From Protula sp. h YS-2021 (Eukaryota > Annelida > Polychaeta > Sabellida > Serpulidae), in NCBI GenBank assembly GCA_949752745.1, contig OX457027.1, positions 86,683,094-86,747,093 on the forward strand: a stretch of DNA of 64,000 nt. The letters run 5' to 3'. Below are positions 17,948-27,215 of the stretch, one piece after another. The translations under genes and the position numbers were made by a program. How positions within the stretch are numbered: the first letter of the stretch is position 1; each line of letters opens with the position of its first letter. The notes under the pieces are model-generated. The model was not told the DNA's origin. It did not search any database and saw only the letters and a list, made by a program, of their open reading frames with translations.

Positions 17948-18285
17948 AAGCCTACACACACGATCCGTCTGCATATCGCAACCATTTTCTTCGTCAAGTG
18001 GGCGGGGAATTACCAGGATTCAAAGGAGCGCGAATCCAGTATGGTGATGGTATTGGTTCCATACTGGGATCATTGGCTCGCAAAGCTATTCCACTACTTA
18101 AGGCTGGGGCTAAGATCGTTGCGCCACATCTTAAGAAGGCTGCAAAGAATGTCGCGAAAGATGTGACGGGCCGAGTAGCAGAACGTGTGTTTGGTGAACA
18201 AAAGCGTATGCAACCAACGAAACGTGCCAGAAGACGAAAAACAGCCAGACGGATAACATCAAAATATCGCAAAGATATCTTTTGA
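17944..18285 (+). CDS. pX/pVI-like minor virion protein, 113 aa
   Basis: The middle part has an amphipathic Gly/Ala-rich helix (DGIGSILGSLARKAIPLLKA) followed by KKAAKNVAKDVTGRVAERV. The tail is a strongly basic Arg/Lys stretch (KRARRRKTARR). Adenovirus-like virions have small core and membrane-lytic proteins of this design. I infer a role in genome condensation or membrane disruption on entry. It sits between penton-like and major capsid genes. Confidence 0.75.
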   Translation: MKAYTHDPSAYRNHFLRQVGGELPGFKGARIQYGDGIGSILGSLARKAIPLLKAGAKIVAPHLKKAAKNVAKDVTGRVAERVFGEQKRMQPTKRARRRKTARRITSKYRKDIF

Positions 18286-18289
18286 AATC

Positions 18290-19663
18290 ATGTCTCTCAT
18301 TCATAATCATTCGTGTGAATGTAGTCTTTCTCCATTGGAATGGTTTCACGTACCACCGACGCAAACTGCTGTAGAGAAAAGTTATAATGTTGACTATCAA
18401 CCACTTACAAGCATTAGAGAAGGCGCTCCAATAGAATTCTACATTCCTGCGAGTACAGAAGAATATCTGGATTTAAAGAACAGCAAACTTCATATTGTAT
18501 GTCGCATTCTAAAGGCTGATGGAACAGCGTGTGGCGCAGATGATAATGTCTCTTGCATCAATGATGTGTTTAATGGGTTATGGTCTAATATTGAATTGTT
18601 TCTGAATGATCGTTTGGTTTCGCATAGCAACAATACTCATGGTTATACCAGCATTATCTCTCATCTCATCCATGATTCGGAAGAAAGTCTGCATTCTGAG
18701 CGCTCTATGCGTCTCATGTACAAGGATACTGCTGGGTCAATGAATAGTCATGAGGTGAAAAGACCTAATCATGAACAATATGTATCCGGGTTTCATGTCA
18801 ATGCCGACGGCGGTGACTTGGCTGAGCAAGGCAATAATGGCTTACATCATCGTTATTTGCATACTCGTCTTAGCCGTGATGTTATGCTCGCAGGTGGTTT
18901 AAGGATAGATTTGTTTGAGCAGGATCGTTATCTTCCGAATGGCATCAGTTTGAAATTGCGTTTCCATAGACAAAAAGATGACTATGTATTGATGGCTGTA
19001 AATAATACCTATAAGGTAGAAGTGAAAGAGGCATTTTTAACCATTCGCAAAGTGAGGGTGAGTCCAGGTATTCAGTTAGGACATGCAGATGCATTGATGA
19101 AAAGTCCTGCCAAGATCATCATCACTAGAAAAGAATGTAAAGTCTTGGCCATTCCAGCAGGATTTCAGTCTTTTGTGAAAGATAACATCTTTTTGGGTCA
19201 ATTACCAAATCGTATTGTCATTGGTCTGGTTCATAATGAAGCTTTTGGTGGATCAGTATTGAGGAATCCATACAATTTTGATCATTTTAATCTGGACTAT
19301 ATGCAACTGTACACGGATGGTGAACCAGTTCTATCCAAACCTCTCAAGCTTGACATTACACAGAACAAATACCTGAACGCTTTTGAAACGCTTTACAAAT
19401 CGTTTGATCGGTTGAATGGTGAGAAAAGTTCCATTATAAAACGGGAAGATTGGCCTAGAGGTTATGCTTTATTTTCGTTTGACTTAACACCGGATTATGA
19501 TGGTGATGATCATTTCCCCCTGATCAAGCATGGGAATTTGCGGCTAGAAATGAACTTTGCTAGGGCTTTGCAACCTACCATCAATGTCATTGTCTATGCT
19601 GAATTTGACAACATTATTGAGATCAGTGCCAATCGCAGCATCCAATTCGACTACCAGTCATGA
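18290..19663 (+). CDS. Major capsid protein (double jelly-roll, hexon-like)
   Basis: This 457-aa protein has the size and pattern of the Polinton major capsid protein. It starts with a short Cys/His-containing tail and SPLEWFHVPPTQTAVE, then a first beta-rich half (PIEFYIPASTEEYLDL, LKNSKLHIVC, NIELFLNDRLVS). A second half follows (KLRFHRQKDDYVLMA, VEVKEAFLTIRKVRVSP) and a terminal INVIVYAEFDNIIEI segment. Trimers would build the icosahedral shell. It starts 5 bp after the previous gene, and the protease ATG overlaps its end. Confidence 0.92.
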   Translation: MSLIHNHSCECSLSPLEWFHVPPTQTAVEKSYNVDYQPLTSIREGAPIEFYIPASTEEYLDLKNSKLHIVCRILKADGTACGADDNVSCINDVFNGLWSNIELFLNDRLVSHSNNTHGYTSIISHLIHDSEESLHSERSMRLMYKDTAGSMNSHEVKRPNHEQYVSGFHVNADGGDLAEQGNNGLHHRYLHTRLSRDVMLAGGLRIDLFEQDRYLPNGISLKLRFHRQKDDYVLMAVNNTYKVEVKEAFLTIRKVRVSPGIQLGHADALMKSPAKIIITRKECKVLAIPAGFQSFVKDNIFLGQLPNRIVIGLVHNEAFGGSVLRNPYNFDHFNLDYMQLYTDGEPVLSKPLKLDITQNKYLNAFETLYKSFDRLNGEKSSIIKREDWPRGYALFSFDLTPDYDGDDHFPLIKHGNLRLEMNFARALQPTINVIVYAEFDNIIEISANRSIQFDYQS

Positions 19664-20097
19664 ACACGAAGCAGATTGATGCCATATTGAGTCATGATGT
19701 CATGACCAAAGACTTGTTTCAAGGCGTGTTTGCCATGGACCAGTTACCGTCTTTACAACGCGGCGCCTATGTGATCAACACAGACGATCAAGATGAACCA
19801 GGAGAACATTGGGTGGCAGTGTATTATGACAAAGACCCTGCAGAATATTTTGACTCTTATGGACTGTTCCCTCTCGATGATCGTTTAGATATGTTTTTAA
19901 GAAATGACTATATGTATAATTCTATCTCATTACAAACGCCAATATCATCGTCATGTGGTTTTTATTGTGTCTATTATATATTGCATAGAGCTCGAGGTCA
20001 GAGTATGTTTGATATTGTGAATATATTAAAAAGAAAGGATGGTGATTTTATTGTAAAGGATTTTGTATATAGACATTATAAACCATTGTTTTATTAA
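19660..20097 (+). CDS. Adenain-like cysteine protease (C5/C48 type)
   Basis: This 145-aa protease would cleave virion precursors during maturation. The catalytic residues are visible: H50 in GEHWVAVY, D65 in EYFDSYG and C99 in SSSCGFYC. This is the adenovirus protease/Ulp1 order. It is shorter than adenain (about 200 aa), as in other Polintons. The gene is intact here and broken in element 1. It overlaps the major capsid gene by 4 nt and ends the plus-strand block. Confidence 0.93.
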   Translation: MNTKQIDAILSHDVMTKDLFQGVFAMDQLPSLQRGAYVINTDDQDEPGEHWVAVYYDKDPAEYFDSYGLFPLDDRLDMFLRNDYMYNSISLQTPISSSCGFYCVYYILHRARGQSMFDIVNILKRKDGDFIVKDFVYRHYKPLFY

Positions 20098-20545
20098 TGT
20101 TGTTGTTATATTAGTTAAGTTGTTGTTGTTATATTAGTTAAGTTGTTGTTGTTGTTGTTATATTAGTTAAGTTGTTGTTGTTGTTATATTAGTTAAGTTG
20201 TTGTTGTTGTTATATTAGTTAAGTTGTTGTTGTTGTTGTTATATTAGTTAAGTTGTTGTTGTTAAATAAAACAAATCAAGTTTCAAACAACTGTCTTGTT
20301 TATTGTGTTGTACATACGTTTATTTACAAATTCTTAACTACAAACACTATTTACAAAGTTTACAAACACTATTTACAAAGTTTACAAACACTATTTACAA
20401 ACTCTTAACTACAAACGCTATTTACACTATTTACAAATTCTTAACTACAAATTCTATGTACACTATTTACAAACTTTTATTTACACTATTTACACTATTT
20501 ACAAAATTCTTAACTACAAACTCTTAACTACAAAGTCTATTTACA
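20098..20545. repeat. Tandem repeats between convergent gene blocks
   Basis: Seven or so copies of a GTTGTTATATTAGTTAAGTT unit (20098-20260) are followed by a plus-strand AATAAA near 20265 and a T/A-rich array of CTATTTACAAA-like units (20330-20545). Element 1 has the same spacer with fewer units. It separates the protease from the minus-strand PC4-like genes and probably holds both polyadenylation regions. TATTTAC resembles a forkhead core. Confidence 0.75.
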
Positions 20546-20920
20546 CTATTTACAAACACATTCATTTTTCAATACATTCATCAATGAATACCATTCATTA
20601 GAATCTAAATTGATATAGGTATCATAGACATTACATCCATGTTTGTAAATGCTATGAAAGCTCACATAACACACATCACCAAACTTTATCACTTTAACAG
20701 TTACATGTTCAGAGAGTTTCAGTTCATATCCTTCTTCTAAGTCAATGTCCATCACACGCATAGGTTGTGTCAGCTCAATGGATTTGGTGCCTCGTGTAAG
20801 CCATATTTCTGTTTCTTTGAATTCAAGCGTTAGGTTCTTTCCAATCCAATGCTTGTAACAGAGCGTACCATTCCACTGTGTTGAGGGTGATGTAGTCATA
20901 GTTTTCTGTAAGCTCGTCAT
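20546..20920 (-). CDS. PC4-like tandem-domain protein (d), element 2
   Basis: This 124-aa protein starts MTSLQK and contains two PC4-like halves: NLTLEFKETEIWLTRGTKSI, then YELKLSEHVTVKVIKFGD with YINLDSNEWYSLMNVLKN as the helix. It aligns over most of its length with the plus-strand gene at 12143-12637, so the two are paralogues on opposite arms. Its first 98 nt overlap gene c in a +1-shifted frame, as in element 1. It could be made from its own ATG or as a frameshift product of gene c. Confidence 0.7.
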   Translation of the reverse strand: MTSLQKTMTTSPSTQWNGTLCYKHWIGKNLTLEFKETEIWLTRGTKSIELTQPMRVMDIDLEEGYELKLSEHVTVKVIKFGDVCYVSFHSIYKHGCNVYDTYINLDSNEWYSLMNVLKNECVCK

Positions 20921-21173
20921 ATTGGCGAAATTGTATAAACACGTCTAAGCAGTTCTCAGTCACACGCACTTCTAATTCATTTGAGACTGCTAGGAGAAAG
21001 CCAGGTATCCTGAACTTCTCTAGATGGTCTTTCAACACGGATTGGTCATCAAGTGATAGGACGAGATACTGTCCAAAATGTCTTAGCACAATGTCATCAT
21101 ATTCGTTTCTCAGATATGAGAACCCATGCGTAATTGGTTTATATTCCGTTAAAAAGTCTTCCATCTCGTTCAA
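20823..21173 (-). CDS. PC4-like protein (c), element 2
   Basis: This protein has 116 aa, or 113 if the second methionine (21164) is used as in element 1. The N-terminal part (LRHFGQYLVLSLDDQSVLKD) and the C-terminal part (LAVSNELEVRVTEN, then YITLNTVEWYALLQALDW) each have the strand-helix pattern of the family. It is divergent from canonical PC4 but conserved between the two Polinton copies. ssDNA binding is inferred. Confidence 0.68.
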   Translation of the reverse strand: MNEMEDFLTEYKPITHGFSYLRNEYDDIVLRHFGQYLVLSLDDQSVLKDHLEKFRIPGFLLAVSNELEVRVTENCLDVFIQFRQYDELTENYDYITLNTVEWYALLQALDWKEPNA

Positions 21174-21220
21174 CAGTCAGATGAACTATGAGCTGTCTCC
21201 TTGTCTGCAAAGACGTTTTT

Positions 21221-21592
21221 TTATGCTCGCAAGATGGCGAAGAGTGGATGTTGTATCACTTCTAGGAATCGTAAGACTGCGCGCCAGTTCTTGATATCAA
21301 AGATGATCAAATCTGTATATGGTGTATCTGGTACAACTCCCTTATAATCCTCTGGATAATCCTGTAAAAGATTTCTACAGATTTCTACACGTATGTTAGA
21401 ATCATATTCAGCCACTGTCACTTCCACTTTATTTTCAAGTCTACGTTTAAACCCAGCTTCAAGTGGTATGTTTTTAAAGTCTTTCCACACTTCAGGTTTA
21501 AACCGATGATAACTTGTCTTAGAATCTAGTATCACTTCATTCCTCTCATTGACAGTAAGGTAAACACCACCGTTCAGCATGAGTGCATTCAT
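21221..21592 (-). CDS. PC4-like tandem-domain protein (b), element 2
   Basis: This 123-aa protein starts 13 nt after the stop of gene a, so the two are probably on one transcript. Two halves are visible: VYLTVNERNEVILDS with HRFKPEVWKDFKNI, and ENKVEVTVAEYDSNIRVEI with IFDIKNWRAVLRFLEVI. Each ends in a helix with a Trp, as in PC4. A pseudo-dimer that binds ssDNA is inferred. Confidence 0.68.
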   Translation of the reverse strand: MNALMLNGGVYLTVNERNEVILDSKTSYHRFKPEVWKDFKNIPLEAGFKRRLENKVEVTVAEYDSNIRVEICRNLLQDYPEDYKGVVPDTPYTDLIIFDIKNWRAVLRFLEVIQHPLFAILRA

Positions 21593-21605
21593 GATTGTTA
21601 CCTTG

Positions 21606-21953
21606 TTATGACTTGTCGTCTTGTCTGCGAAGCCTTTTATCCACTTCTTTCACCTGCTTCTTCAGCATTTTCCATTCAGGTATTGTCAGCAAAATTCCCT
21701 TTTTCGTTGGACGGTTTTTTCCAGTCCCCTCATCTCTGAGGTATTTGCGAATGTTTACCACACCTTCATTACTTTGTTTCATAATCTTGATATACTTTCC
21801 ATTGCCTAGAGAAAGCATTCCATCCCACGACTGTGGTGTTGGTACCGTCGTCTCCACTTTTAATTTCTTAATGGTAGTATCAGGATGTTTCACTTTCATG
21901 TCTTTCACCGTATCTGCTAGAGTATCCATATCCGTTGGTGCAGATCTTTTCAT
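21606..21953 (-). CDS. PC4/SUB1-type ssDNA-binding protein (a), element 2
   Basis: This 115-aa protein has an N-terminal Lys/Thr-rich tail and a canonical PC4 domain from about residue 45: MLSLGNGKYIKIMKQ, VVNIRKYLRDEGTGKN, PTKKGILLTIPEWKMLKKQV. PC4 proteins bind ssDNA and help transcription, and some viruses and phages encode them. It lies directly behind PolB with its own TATA box at 22001-22015. The domain is almost identical in element 1, which suggests selection on the protein. Confidence 0.87.
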   Translation of the reverse strand: MKRSAPTDMDTLADTVKDMKVKHPDTTIKKLKVETTVPTPQSWDGMLSLGNGKYIKIMKQSNEGVVNIRKYLRDEGTGKNRPTKKGILLTIPEWKMLKKQVKEVDKRLRRQDDKS

Positions 21954-22000
21954 GTTGACGCTTCAGTGTTCACACCACAACTAACTCTCAAGTTGAAGTG

Positions 22001-22015
22001 TCTCCCCCTTATATA
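22001..22015 (-). promoter_or_regulatory. TATA box of PC4-like gene cluster, element 2
   Basis: TATATAAGGGGGAGA on the minus strand, about 50 bp before the ATG of gene a. It overlaps the original PolB stop codon (22009-22011). Position and sequence are identical in element 1. Confidence 0.75.
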
Positions 22016-22203
22016 CTGTAATGCCCATGCGCCAAAGTGGAATAGCCATCACTCATCACATATCGCTTGTCATCAAAGGGAGAGAGAGCCACTTTCCTCA
22101 ACTTCTCCGAGAAGATCTGGTGGTTATGACTTCGAATGATGTGCCCTGTAGTCATCGTTTGCGTTTGGTTGAACAAACTGTCTCTATACTGCTGATGTTT
22201 CAT
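22009..22203 (-). pseudogene. Frameshifted C-terminal tail of PolB, element 2
   Basis: This frame encodes the last 64 residues of PolB (ending AHGHYSI), which in element 1 are fused to the polymerase. A 7-nt deletion near 22240, relative to element 1, puts it out of frame with the main reading frame. The tail lies after all known catalytic motifs. Confidence 0.85.
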
Positions 22204-25200
22204 CCGTCTTTGACACGCGCGAGTGATGCCTTTGGCCTTTCTTTCCCACCATACATCATACTATACATTTTCGGCCGAAGTCCAACAAACTCTTCAATGG
22301 GAATGCCCGCCGTCTCATCTTTCATTTTCCCAAGCACTTTCTTGTTCACGTTGGAATGTAGGAAATGATCTGGCGGATAGTCACTTGTGTCGAACAAGTC
22401 AGCATCTTCCTGCATGTCTTTGTATATATCTTCCGTTTCTATGTCATAACATAGACTGTCGGTGTCGCTGAACAAGAGTTTGGCGTTGGGATACTTGGTC
22501 ATGATGTAGTTGTAATGAAAGTGGAACATGAGCACCTTGCTGAGGTCGAGAATGGTGAACCCAACTTGAATGGGTTTATCCAGAAGCAGATCCACTTTGC
22601 GCAAATGTACCGCGGTCAAATCTTCGTTGAAAATTCTAAATTTGTGGAAGGAAGGTTTGGCTACAAGTTTCTTGAACCGCTTTTCCTGGTGAACAAGTTC
22701 CACATTCATGCGCTTTCTTACATTTTCCATGGTTTTGCCAAACACCGAGTTGTTCATCAATTTGAAGAAGTCTTTCTCAAACGGGTTCTTGGCCAACTTT
22801 CTCTTTTCCGTGTTCAAGGAGATGTATTTTGCCAACCATTTGCTCTGTGCAAACATGATGGCACGATGCACCTTCGTGACTTTCAATCCCAGTGAGACAT
22901 ATTGCTGTAAATTTCTATAATGAAGCACATATTTCTTCTTATCACACAAGTTGGGAATGAGCTTTTCACTAGGTTTGCCTTTCATGTTTAGATCTTTCCG
23001 TAGCTTCTGACTATGTTTTGACAATTCTCCCACTTTCACACATTTCCGTTCTGGAGCCACTGGATAGTGATTATGATGATCATGGATTGAATATGGGTAT
23101 TCCAAATCCACTTCTAAAATGTATCCAATCTCGTCATCTTCATCCACATCCATAAAGTCAATGGATTCTGGCTCGCTCACCCACATAAATCCACTTTCCG
23201 GCATGCTTTGCGACATAGCCCAGCCATACAAGTTGTTTGCATCCAGGTAAGTCAAGTAGTTGGTTGGTTTCAAGGGATCGTAATCTGCTACGTAGGGGTT
23301 ATTTGCTTTCGCATACTTGTGTGTGATGACAGATATTCCTCCACGTAAACCTTGTTCAACCATTTGGTACATGTCAATGTCGTTGATCAATTCCAATTTC
23401 ACCTTTGTCGCTTTCAACATGGCATCCCACGACAGTCCTGGCGCTGTATAGTAGTGAGCAGGATCCAATTCATACGTGTTGAGACATACGTGACGAAAGT
23501 TTTCAAACACGTCAGCCAGCAGCAACACATCTGATTTCAGGTACAAGTCATGGTATTCGCCAAATGTAGTACAGTGGAATGTCTCCCACACCTTCTGCGC
23601 ATGCGCATAATCCTCATCGCTAATGTCTTCTTCACTGAGTAGACTGTAAAACTTGTCCTTGGACGGCAGTTGTGTTTCAGCAAACTTGGATGGCTCATCC
23701 ACGTAATCATAAGGGTACACTCCCTTTCTCAACAGTAACTCTTGTTGGTCGCTATCGTGAATGTGTGACGTCATGTGATAAAAGTTGTCTTTCCCTTCTG
23801 CTGCCAGGTTGGAGACCAACTTCTGTAGAGAAGTACTCATGAACTGAAAGCTGTCTGTAAATTTCAGATTGCTCATGGTGAATGCAATATATTTCTCAAC
23901 GGTGTTGGGAATGACTGTAATCCTTTCGTTTTTGAACTTTCCAATTTCTTCCATGATCAAATGGCTGTCATAGCCTCGTAAATTGTGGAAAAACACAGGA
24001 ATGATGAAAGAATCTTCAACATCCTGCTTATCCTTTCGAAATCGGAATTGCAAATTGCATTGACTATGTGCAGCTCCGCGGTATTTGCCATTGATATGAT
24101 CATGATCTCTCACATGATCTGCTCCTAGAGGCTCATGACAAATGTAGCAATCTGTCGCGTTCTTATAATGCTCTTCATCTTCATGAGTCATCACCATTTT
24201 CTTTGGCTGTAGCAAGCCATGCACAATACGATCACGCTCATTCACCATATGGTCTAAAAAGACTTTCACAGCATTGTCTCCTCGATATACGACTGGCGCA
24301 CGTGTCTCATACTGGCTCACAACCACATAGGCAAAGCTGTTTGGACGATGATGCTGATACTTGTCTCCTTCATGCTTTTTCGTGAAACATTCAAAGTCTG
24401 CATAAATGACAAACGGCGCTCGCTGTTGTTTGGCTACATTCTTGAACTTGATGAAGGGTTCCTTGGGAAATGATAAACGTTGTGCGCCATGCTTGCCACA
24501 CACTTCACGATGCTTGTCTAAAAGATCTTGTCGCATAAACCCATGAAGACAGTTGAAACAATAAAAAGTTGCACCATCATGTTTTGATCGATAAGCCATC
24601 AGTCTGCTGAAATTCTTGATGAGGCAATAATGTCTTGTCTTGTCATTGCTAATCAAAAGCAAGTTGATTTCTCTCGCGCTGGTGTTTCGACTGAGTTGTA
24701 TGGGAACAACGACATCATGTTCATATCCAAACACGTTAATGGACACATCATTCTCCTTTTCAAACTTTGGAATGTCTGTAATCGGTGTTGGAAATGTCAT
24801 GCCTTCTACCTTCAATTCGTTCTCAAATAGCTTGTATTGATTCACACGCTCTGGGTTTACATTTGTTGAAGGGTGAAGGTGAGCCAATACAGACCATAAG
24901 AAACATTTGTTGTCTTTATTCTGAATGTTTAACACCGCCTTTGTACTCTTTACTTTCTTCGGTAGTGGGATAAAACTGCTTGCTTCCAGTGGCGCTGACG
25001 TAGCTGTATGTACTTCAATGAATAATATGTTATCCAACACCCAGCCAGAGCCTTGTCGCTCATGTTCATCAAACCTGGTAAACAATTCTTTATAGGCTTC
25101 TGGCAAGTCCTTCTCAATATCTGTTGGATTGTATGCTGCATACGTTGGACTACTGATGAAGGCATTATCCACTTGTTCTACCATCACGCCTTCAACATTT

Positions 25201-25679
25201 GGTGTCATTTTCTTGAAGCGTGCATGTACCACAATGTACCATTTCATACCACGGTTTAACGTTTCTAACAAATGTCTCTTGATTCGGTTCTCTTGTTGTC
25301 GCATTTCAAGTAGCAAATCTGATCCATCTTCAGGCTCAAACCGTCTTTCCTGTGCGTTTTCACCAAGACTCACTCTTCTGCCTCTGCCTATTTGTCCTGT
25401 CTCTTTCTTTCTTTGTTCTTCATGAGACACATTTTCCATCTCAGCACATGCATGTGTCTCAAATGCATCCAAAGATGAAAATATCTTGACGCATTTACAG
25501 CAGAGGACTGGATCAGGTCTGTCAACACCATCTTGTACGGTCTTTCGTCTCTTGGCTTCAATCTGCTCAACAAGCTCTTCATGAGCACGTTTCATCCTAG
25601 CTGGTTTGCATGTGTGTGTCACGAACACTTCCAGAGATGGAAATGTCACATCACAATCATGACAGTAGACTGGTGCCAT
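22200..25679 (-). CDS. Protein-primed DNA polymerase B (PolB), C-terminally truncated
   Basis: This 1159-aa polymerase replicates the element from its ends using a protein primer. Two C2H2-like fingers are near the N-terminus (CHDCD, CCKCVK) and a third is in the middle (CFNCLHGF). Exonuclease motif YADFECF is near residue 425. An HNH/endonuclease VII-like finger ([23 protein letters not shown]) lies at about 508-545. Polymerase motifs are DANNLYGW (about 813), [14 protein letters not shown] (about 975) and SDTDSLCY (about 1073). The ATG at 25679 is preferred over the upstream GTG at 25733, which is too near the TATA box. A 7-nt deletion replaces the last 64 or more residues with a short aberrant end. 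Confidence 0.95.
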   Translation of the reverse strand: MAPVYCHDCDVTFPSLEVFVTHTCKPARMKRAHEELVEQIEAKRRKTVQDGVDRPDPVLCCKCVKIFSSLDAFETHACAEMENVSHEEQRKKETGQIGRGRRVSLGENAQERRFEPEDGSDLLLEMRQQENRIKRHLLETLNRGMKWYIVVHARFKKMTPNVEGVMVEQVDNAFISSPTYAAYNPTDIEKDLPEAYKELFTRFDEHERQGSGWVLDNILFIEVHTATSAPLEASSFIPLPKKVKSTKAVLNIQNKDNKCFLWSVLAHLHPSTNVNPERVNQYKLFENELKVEGMTFPTPITDIPKFEKENDVSINVFGYEHDVVVPIQLSRNTSAREINLLLISNDKTRHYCLIKNFSRLMAYRSKHDGATFYCFNCLHGFMRQDLLDKHREVCGKHGAQRLSFPKEPFIKFKNVAKQQRAPFVIYADFECFTKKHEGDKYQHHRPNSFAYVVVSQYETRAPVVYRGDNAVKVFLDHMVNERDRIVHGLLQPKKMVMTHEDEEHYKNATDCYICHEPLGADHVRDHDHINGKYRGAAHSQCNLQFRFRKDKQDVEDSFIIPVFFHNLRGYDSHLIMEEIGKFKNERITVIPNTVEKYIAFTMSNLKFTDSFQFMSTSLQKLVSNLAAEGKDNFYHMTSHIHDSDQQELLLRKGVYPYDYVDEPSKFAETQLPSKDKFYSLLSEEDISDEDYAHAQKVWETFHCTTFGEYHDLYLKSDVLLLADVFENFRHVCLNTYELDPAHYYTAPGLSWDAMLKATKVKLELINDIDMYQMVEQGLRGGISVITHKYAKANNPYVADYDPLKPTNYLTYLDANNLYGWAMSQSMPESGFMWVSEPESIDFMDVDEDDEIGYILEVDLEYPYSIHDHHNHYPVAPERKCVKVGELSKHSQKLRKDLNMKGKPSEKLIPNLCDKKKYVLHYRNLQQYVSLGLKVTKVHRAIMFAQSKWLAKYISLNTEKRKLAKNPFEKDFFKLMNNSVFGKTMENVRKRMNVELVHQEKRFKKLVAKPSFHKFRIFNEDLTAVHLRKVDLLLDKPIQVGFTILDLSKVLMFHFHYNYIMTKYPNAKLLFSDTDSLCYDIETEDIYKDMQEDADLFDTSDYPPDHFLHSNVNKKVLGKMKDETAGIPIEEFVGLRPKMYSMMYGGKERPKASLARVKDG

Positions 25680-25737
25680 CGTTGTTGCTTCTTCAACTGC
25701 TGGAACTGAAATGAAGTAAAATATACGTTTCACTCTT

Positions 25738-25746
25738 CCTTTTATA
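25738..25746 (-). promoter_or_regulatory. TATA box of PolB, element 2
   Basis: TATAAAAGG on the minus strand about 60 bp before the PolB ATG. It lies just inside the inner end of the right TIR (25772), so PolB transcription begins at the arm boundary. Confidence 0.65.
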
Positions 25747-25886
25747 CCACTTCAATGGTGTGTTGACTCAGCAGAATGTATCACTAGTTGACTAGTTGAC
25801 ATGTTTCACTCATGCTTTTATGCTACTTCCATGTAATCAAAATATGGTGTGTAACTTGTTCAAACTTGTTTCCAAAATGTTAAAAT

Positions 25887-25899
25887 TGCTGACTCAGCA
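25887..25899. promoter_or_regulatory. T-MARE palindrome, right arm
   Basis: TGCTGACTCAGCA, exact T-MARE, about 140 bp upstream of the PolB TATA box. A further partial site (TTGACTCAGCA) lies at 25764, immediately inside the TIR boundary. The site mirrors 11471-11483. Confidence 0.55.
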
Positions 25900-26078
25900 G
25901 ATCTTTACTTGTGTATATGAATGTCTCACTTACAGTTGTGAAGTTGTACAGCTGTTATACAGCAGAGACATCTAGCGGTGAAGTTAACTGACGGTGAAGT
26001 TAATTGGTCTGCCAAATGGTATTCATCCGCCAAATGGTATTCATCCGCCAACTAGACCTGAAATGTGATAAAATGTAT

Positions 26079-26087
<9 letters not shown>

Positions 26088-26155
<68 letters not shown>
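26088..26155. repeat. (CA)n microsatellite
   Basis: A run of about 33 CA dinucleotides after TCTCTCTC, located where the right arm stops matching the left arm. Its placement at the break in symmetry suggests repeat-associated exchange or insertion. Confidence 0.95.
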
Positions 26156-26159
<4 letters not shown>

Positions 26160-26220
26160 TGTTTTGCTTCATTTCATAATATAGGATGGCCCTTAAAAGG
26201 GCCTGAAATATTTTAGTATA

Positions 26221-26550
26221 TCAGCAAGTTGGATTCCTGCAGCGGCATTTGTACTTGTAGTACTCCTGCATCGTAAATGGTCTTCCCGCGCACTTGAACG
26301 GATGGCTGTCGCAATAGCTCTTCAGCTTCAGAGTCATACCACACCACCAGCAGTCATTACATATTGGTCCTGGCCCAGGTAGCGTCGTCGCAAACTTGTA
26401 CCAGAGCAGACCACCGCAGGTTTTACAGCAAAAGCGCTGCGGTGCGTTGTGGTGCACCAGGCAGTTGTGTGACTGTCCTTCATATTCCAACCTCACGCAG
26501 CACTTGTAGCATTGTATGGTCACTTTCTTAGTAGCTGATGTGTTGTCCAT
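26221..26550 (-). CDS. Cys-rich zinc-binding accessory protein, 109 aa
   Basis: From the ATG at 26550 (MDNTSATKK) the protein has about 15 Cys in pairs: CYKCC, CCKTC, CNDCWWC, CDSH, CRCRNPTC. This suggests two or more zinc-binding modules of a RING- or ribbon-like kind, but I cannot name a family. A TATATAAG box lies about 40 bp upstream at 26588-26595, so it has the element's usual promoter style. It is in the right arm, outside PolB, with no counterpart in the left arm or in element 1. Confidence 0.6.
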   Translation of the reverse strand: MDNTSATKKVTIQCYKCCVRLEYEGQSHNCLVHHNAPQRFCCKTCGGLLWYKFATTLPGPGPICNDCWWCGMTLKLKSYCDSHPFKCAGRPFTMQEYYKYKCRCRNPTC

Positions 26551-26587
26551 GATGTGTCTGACGATGTCTGAGCCTCGAGTCACTACA

Positions 26588-26595
26588 CTTATATA
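26588..26595 (-). promoter_or_regulatory. TATA box of the right-arm Cys-rich gene
   Basis: TATATAAG on the minus strand, 38 bp before the ATG at 26550. It has the same core as the TATA boxes of the PC4-like cluster and the mini-element genes. Confidence 0.6.
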
Positions 26596-26654
26596 CGATT
26601 TTATCATGCTGAATGGACGATTTCATCATGCTGATTCAGCACAATTTTTGCTCT

Positions 26655-26746
26655 CCTGTGGGGGGGGGGGGGGGGGGGGTCGGTACATAGTCTGTCCTGG
26701 GGGGGGGGGGGGTCGGTACATAGTCTGTCCTGGGGGGGGGGGTCGT
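26655..26746. repeat. Poly-G array with TCGGTACATAGT spacers
   Basis: Runs of 10-19 G separated by TCGGTACATAGTCTGTCCT spacers, about three units. Element 1 has one related unit at 7356-7390. The left arm of element 2 has C-tracts at the matching place but an unrelated 76-bp spacer. Confidence 0.85.
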
Positions 26747-26914
26747 GGCTTTTTAGGGTCTGTTGCCATGGTTACACTGATTGACAGGTCGAGTTCATTG
26801 GCTTCATGTTGATTGACTCGGCCAAACCACTTTCGCTCCAGACAGCATCATCTCAGTATGACGCCATGATGACGTCACAGATGGTCGCGCCTATCCTAAC
26901 GCTTATCATGACTT

Positions 26915-27215
26915 CCGGTCCAGACATGATGACGTCACTTCCGGTCCAGACATCATGATGTCACTTCCGGTCCAGACATGATGACGTCACTTCCGGTCCA
27001 GACATGATGACGTCACTTCCGGTCCAGACATGATGACGTCACTTCCGGTCCAGACATGATGACGTCACTTCCGGTCCAGACATGATGACGTCACTTCCGG
27101 TCCAGACATGATGACGTCACTTCCGCTCCAGACAACACTTCCGGTCTAGACAACACTTCCGGTCTAGACAGCACTTCCGGTCCAGACATGATGACGTCAC
27201 TTCCAGACAGTATGA
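26915..27215. promoter_or_regulatory. CRE/ETS composite motif array, right tip
   Basis: About nine repeats of a 26-bp unit with TGACGTCACTTCCGGT, the reverse complement of the left-tip array. The array is longer than on the left, so copy number varies between arms. It combines CREB/ATF and ETS consensus sites, which is inferred to give promoter or enhancer activity at both tips. Confidence 0.7.
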
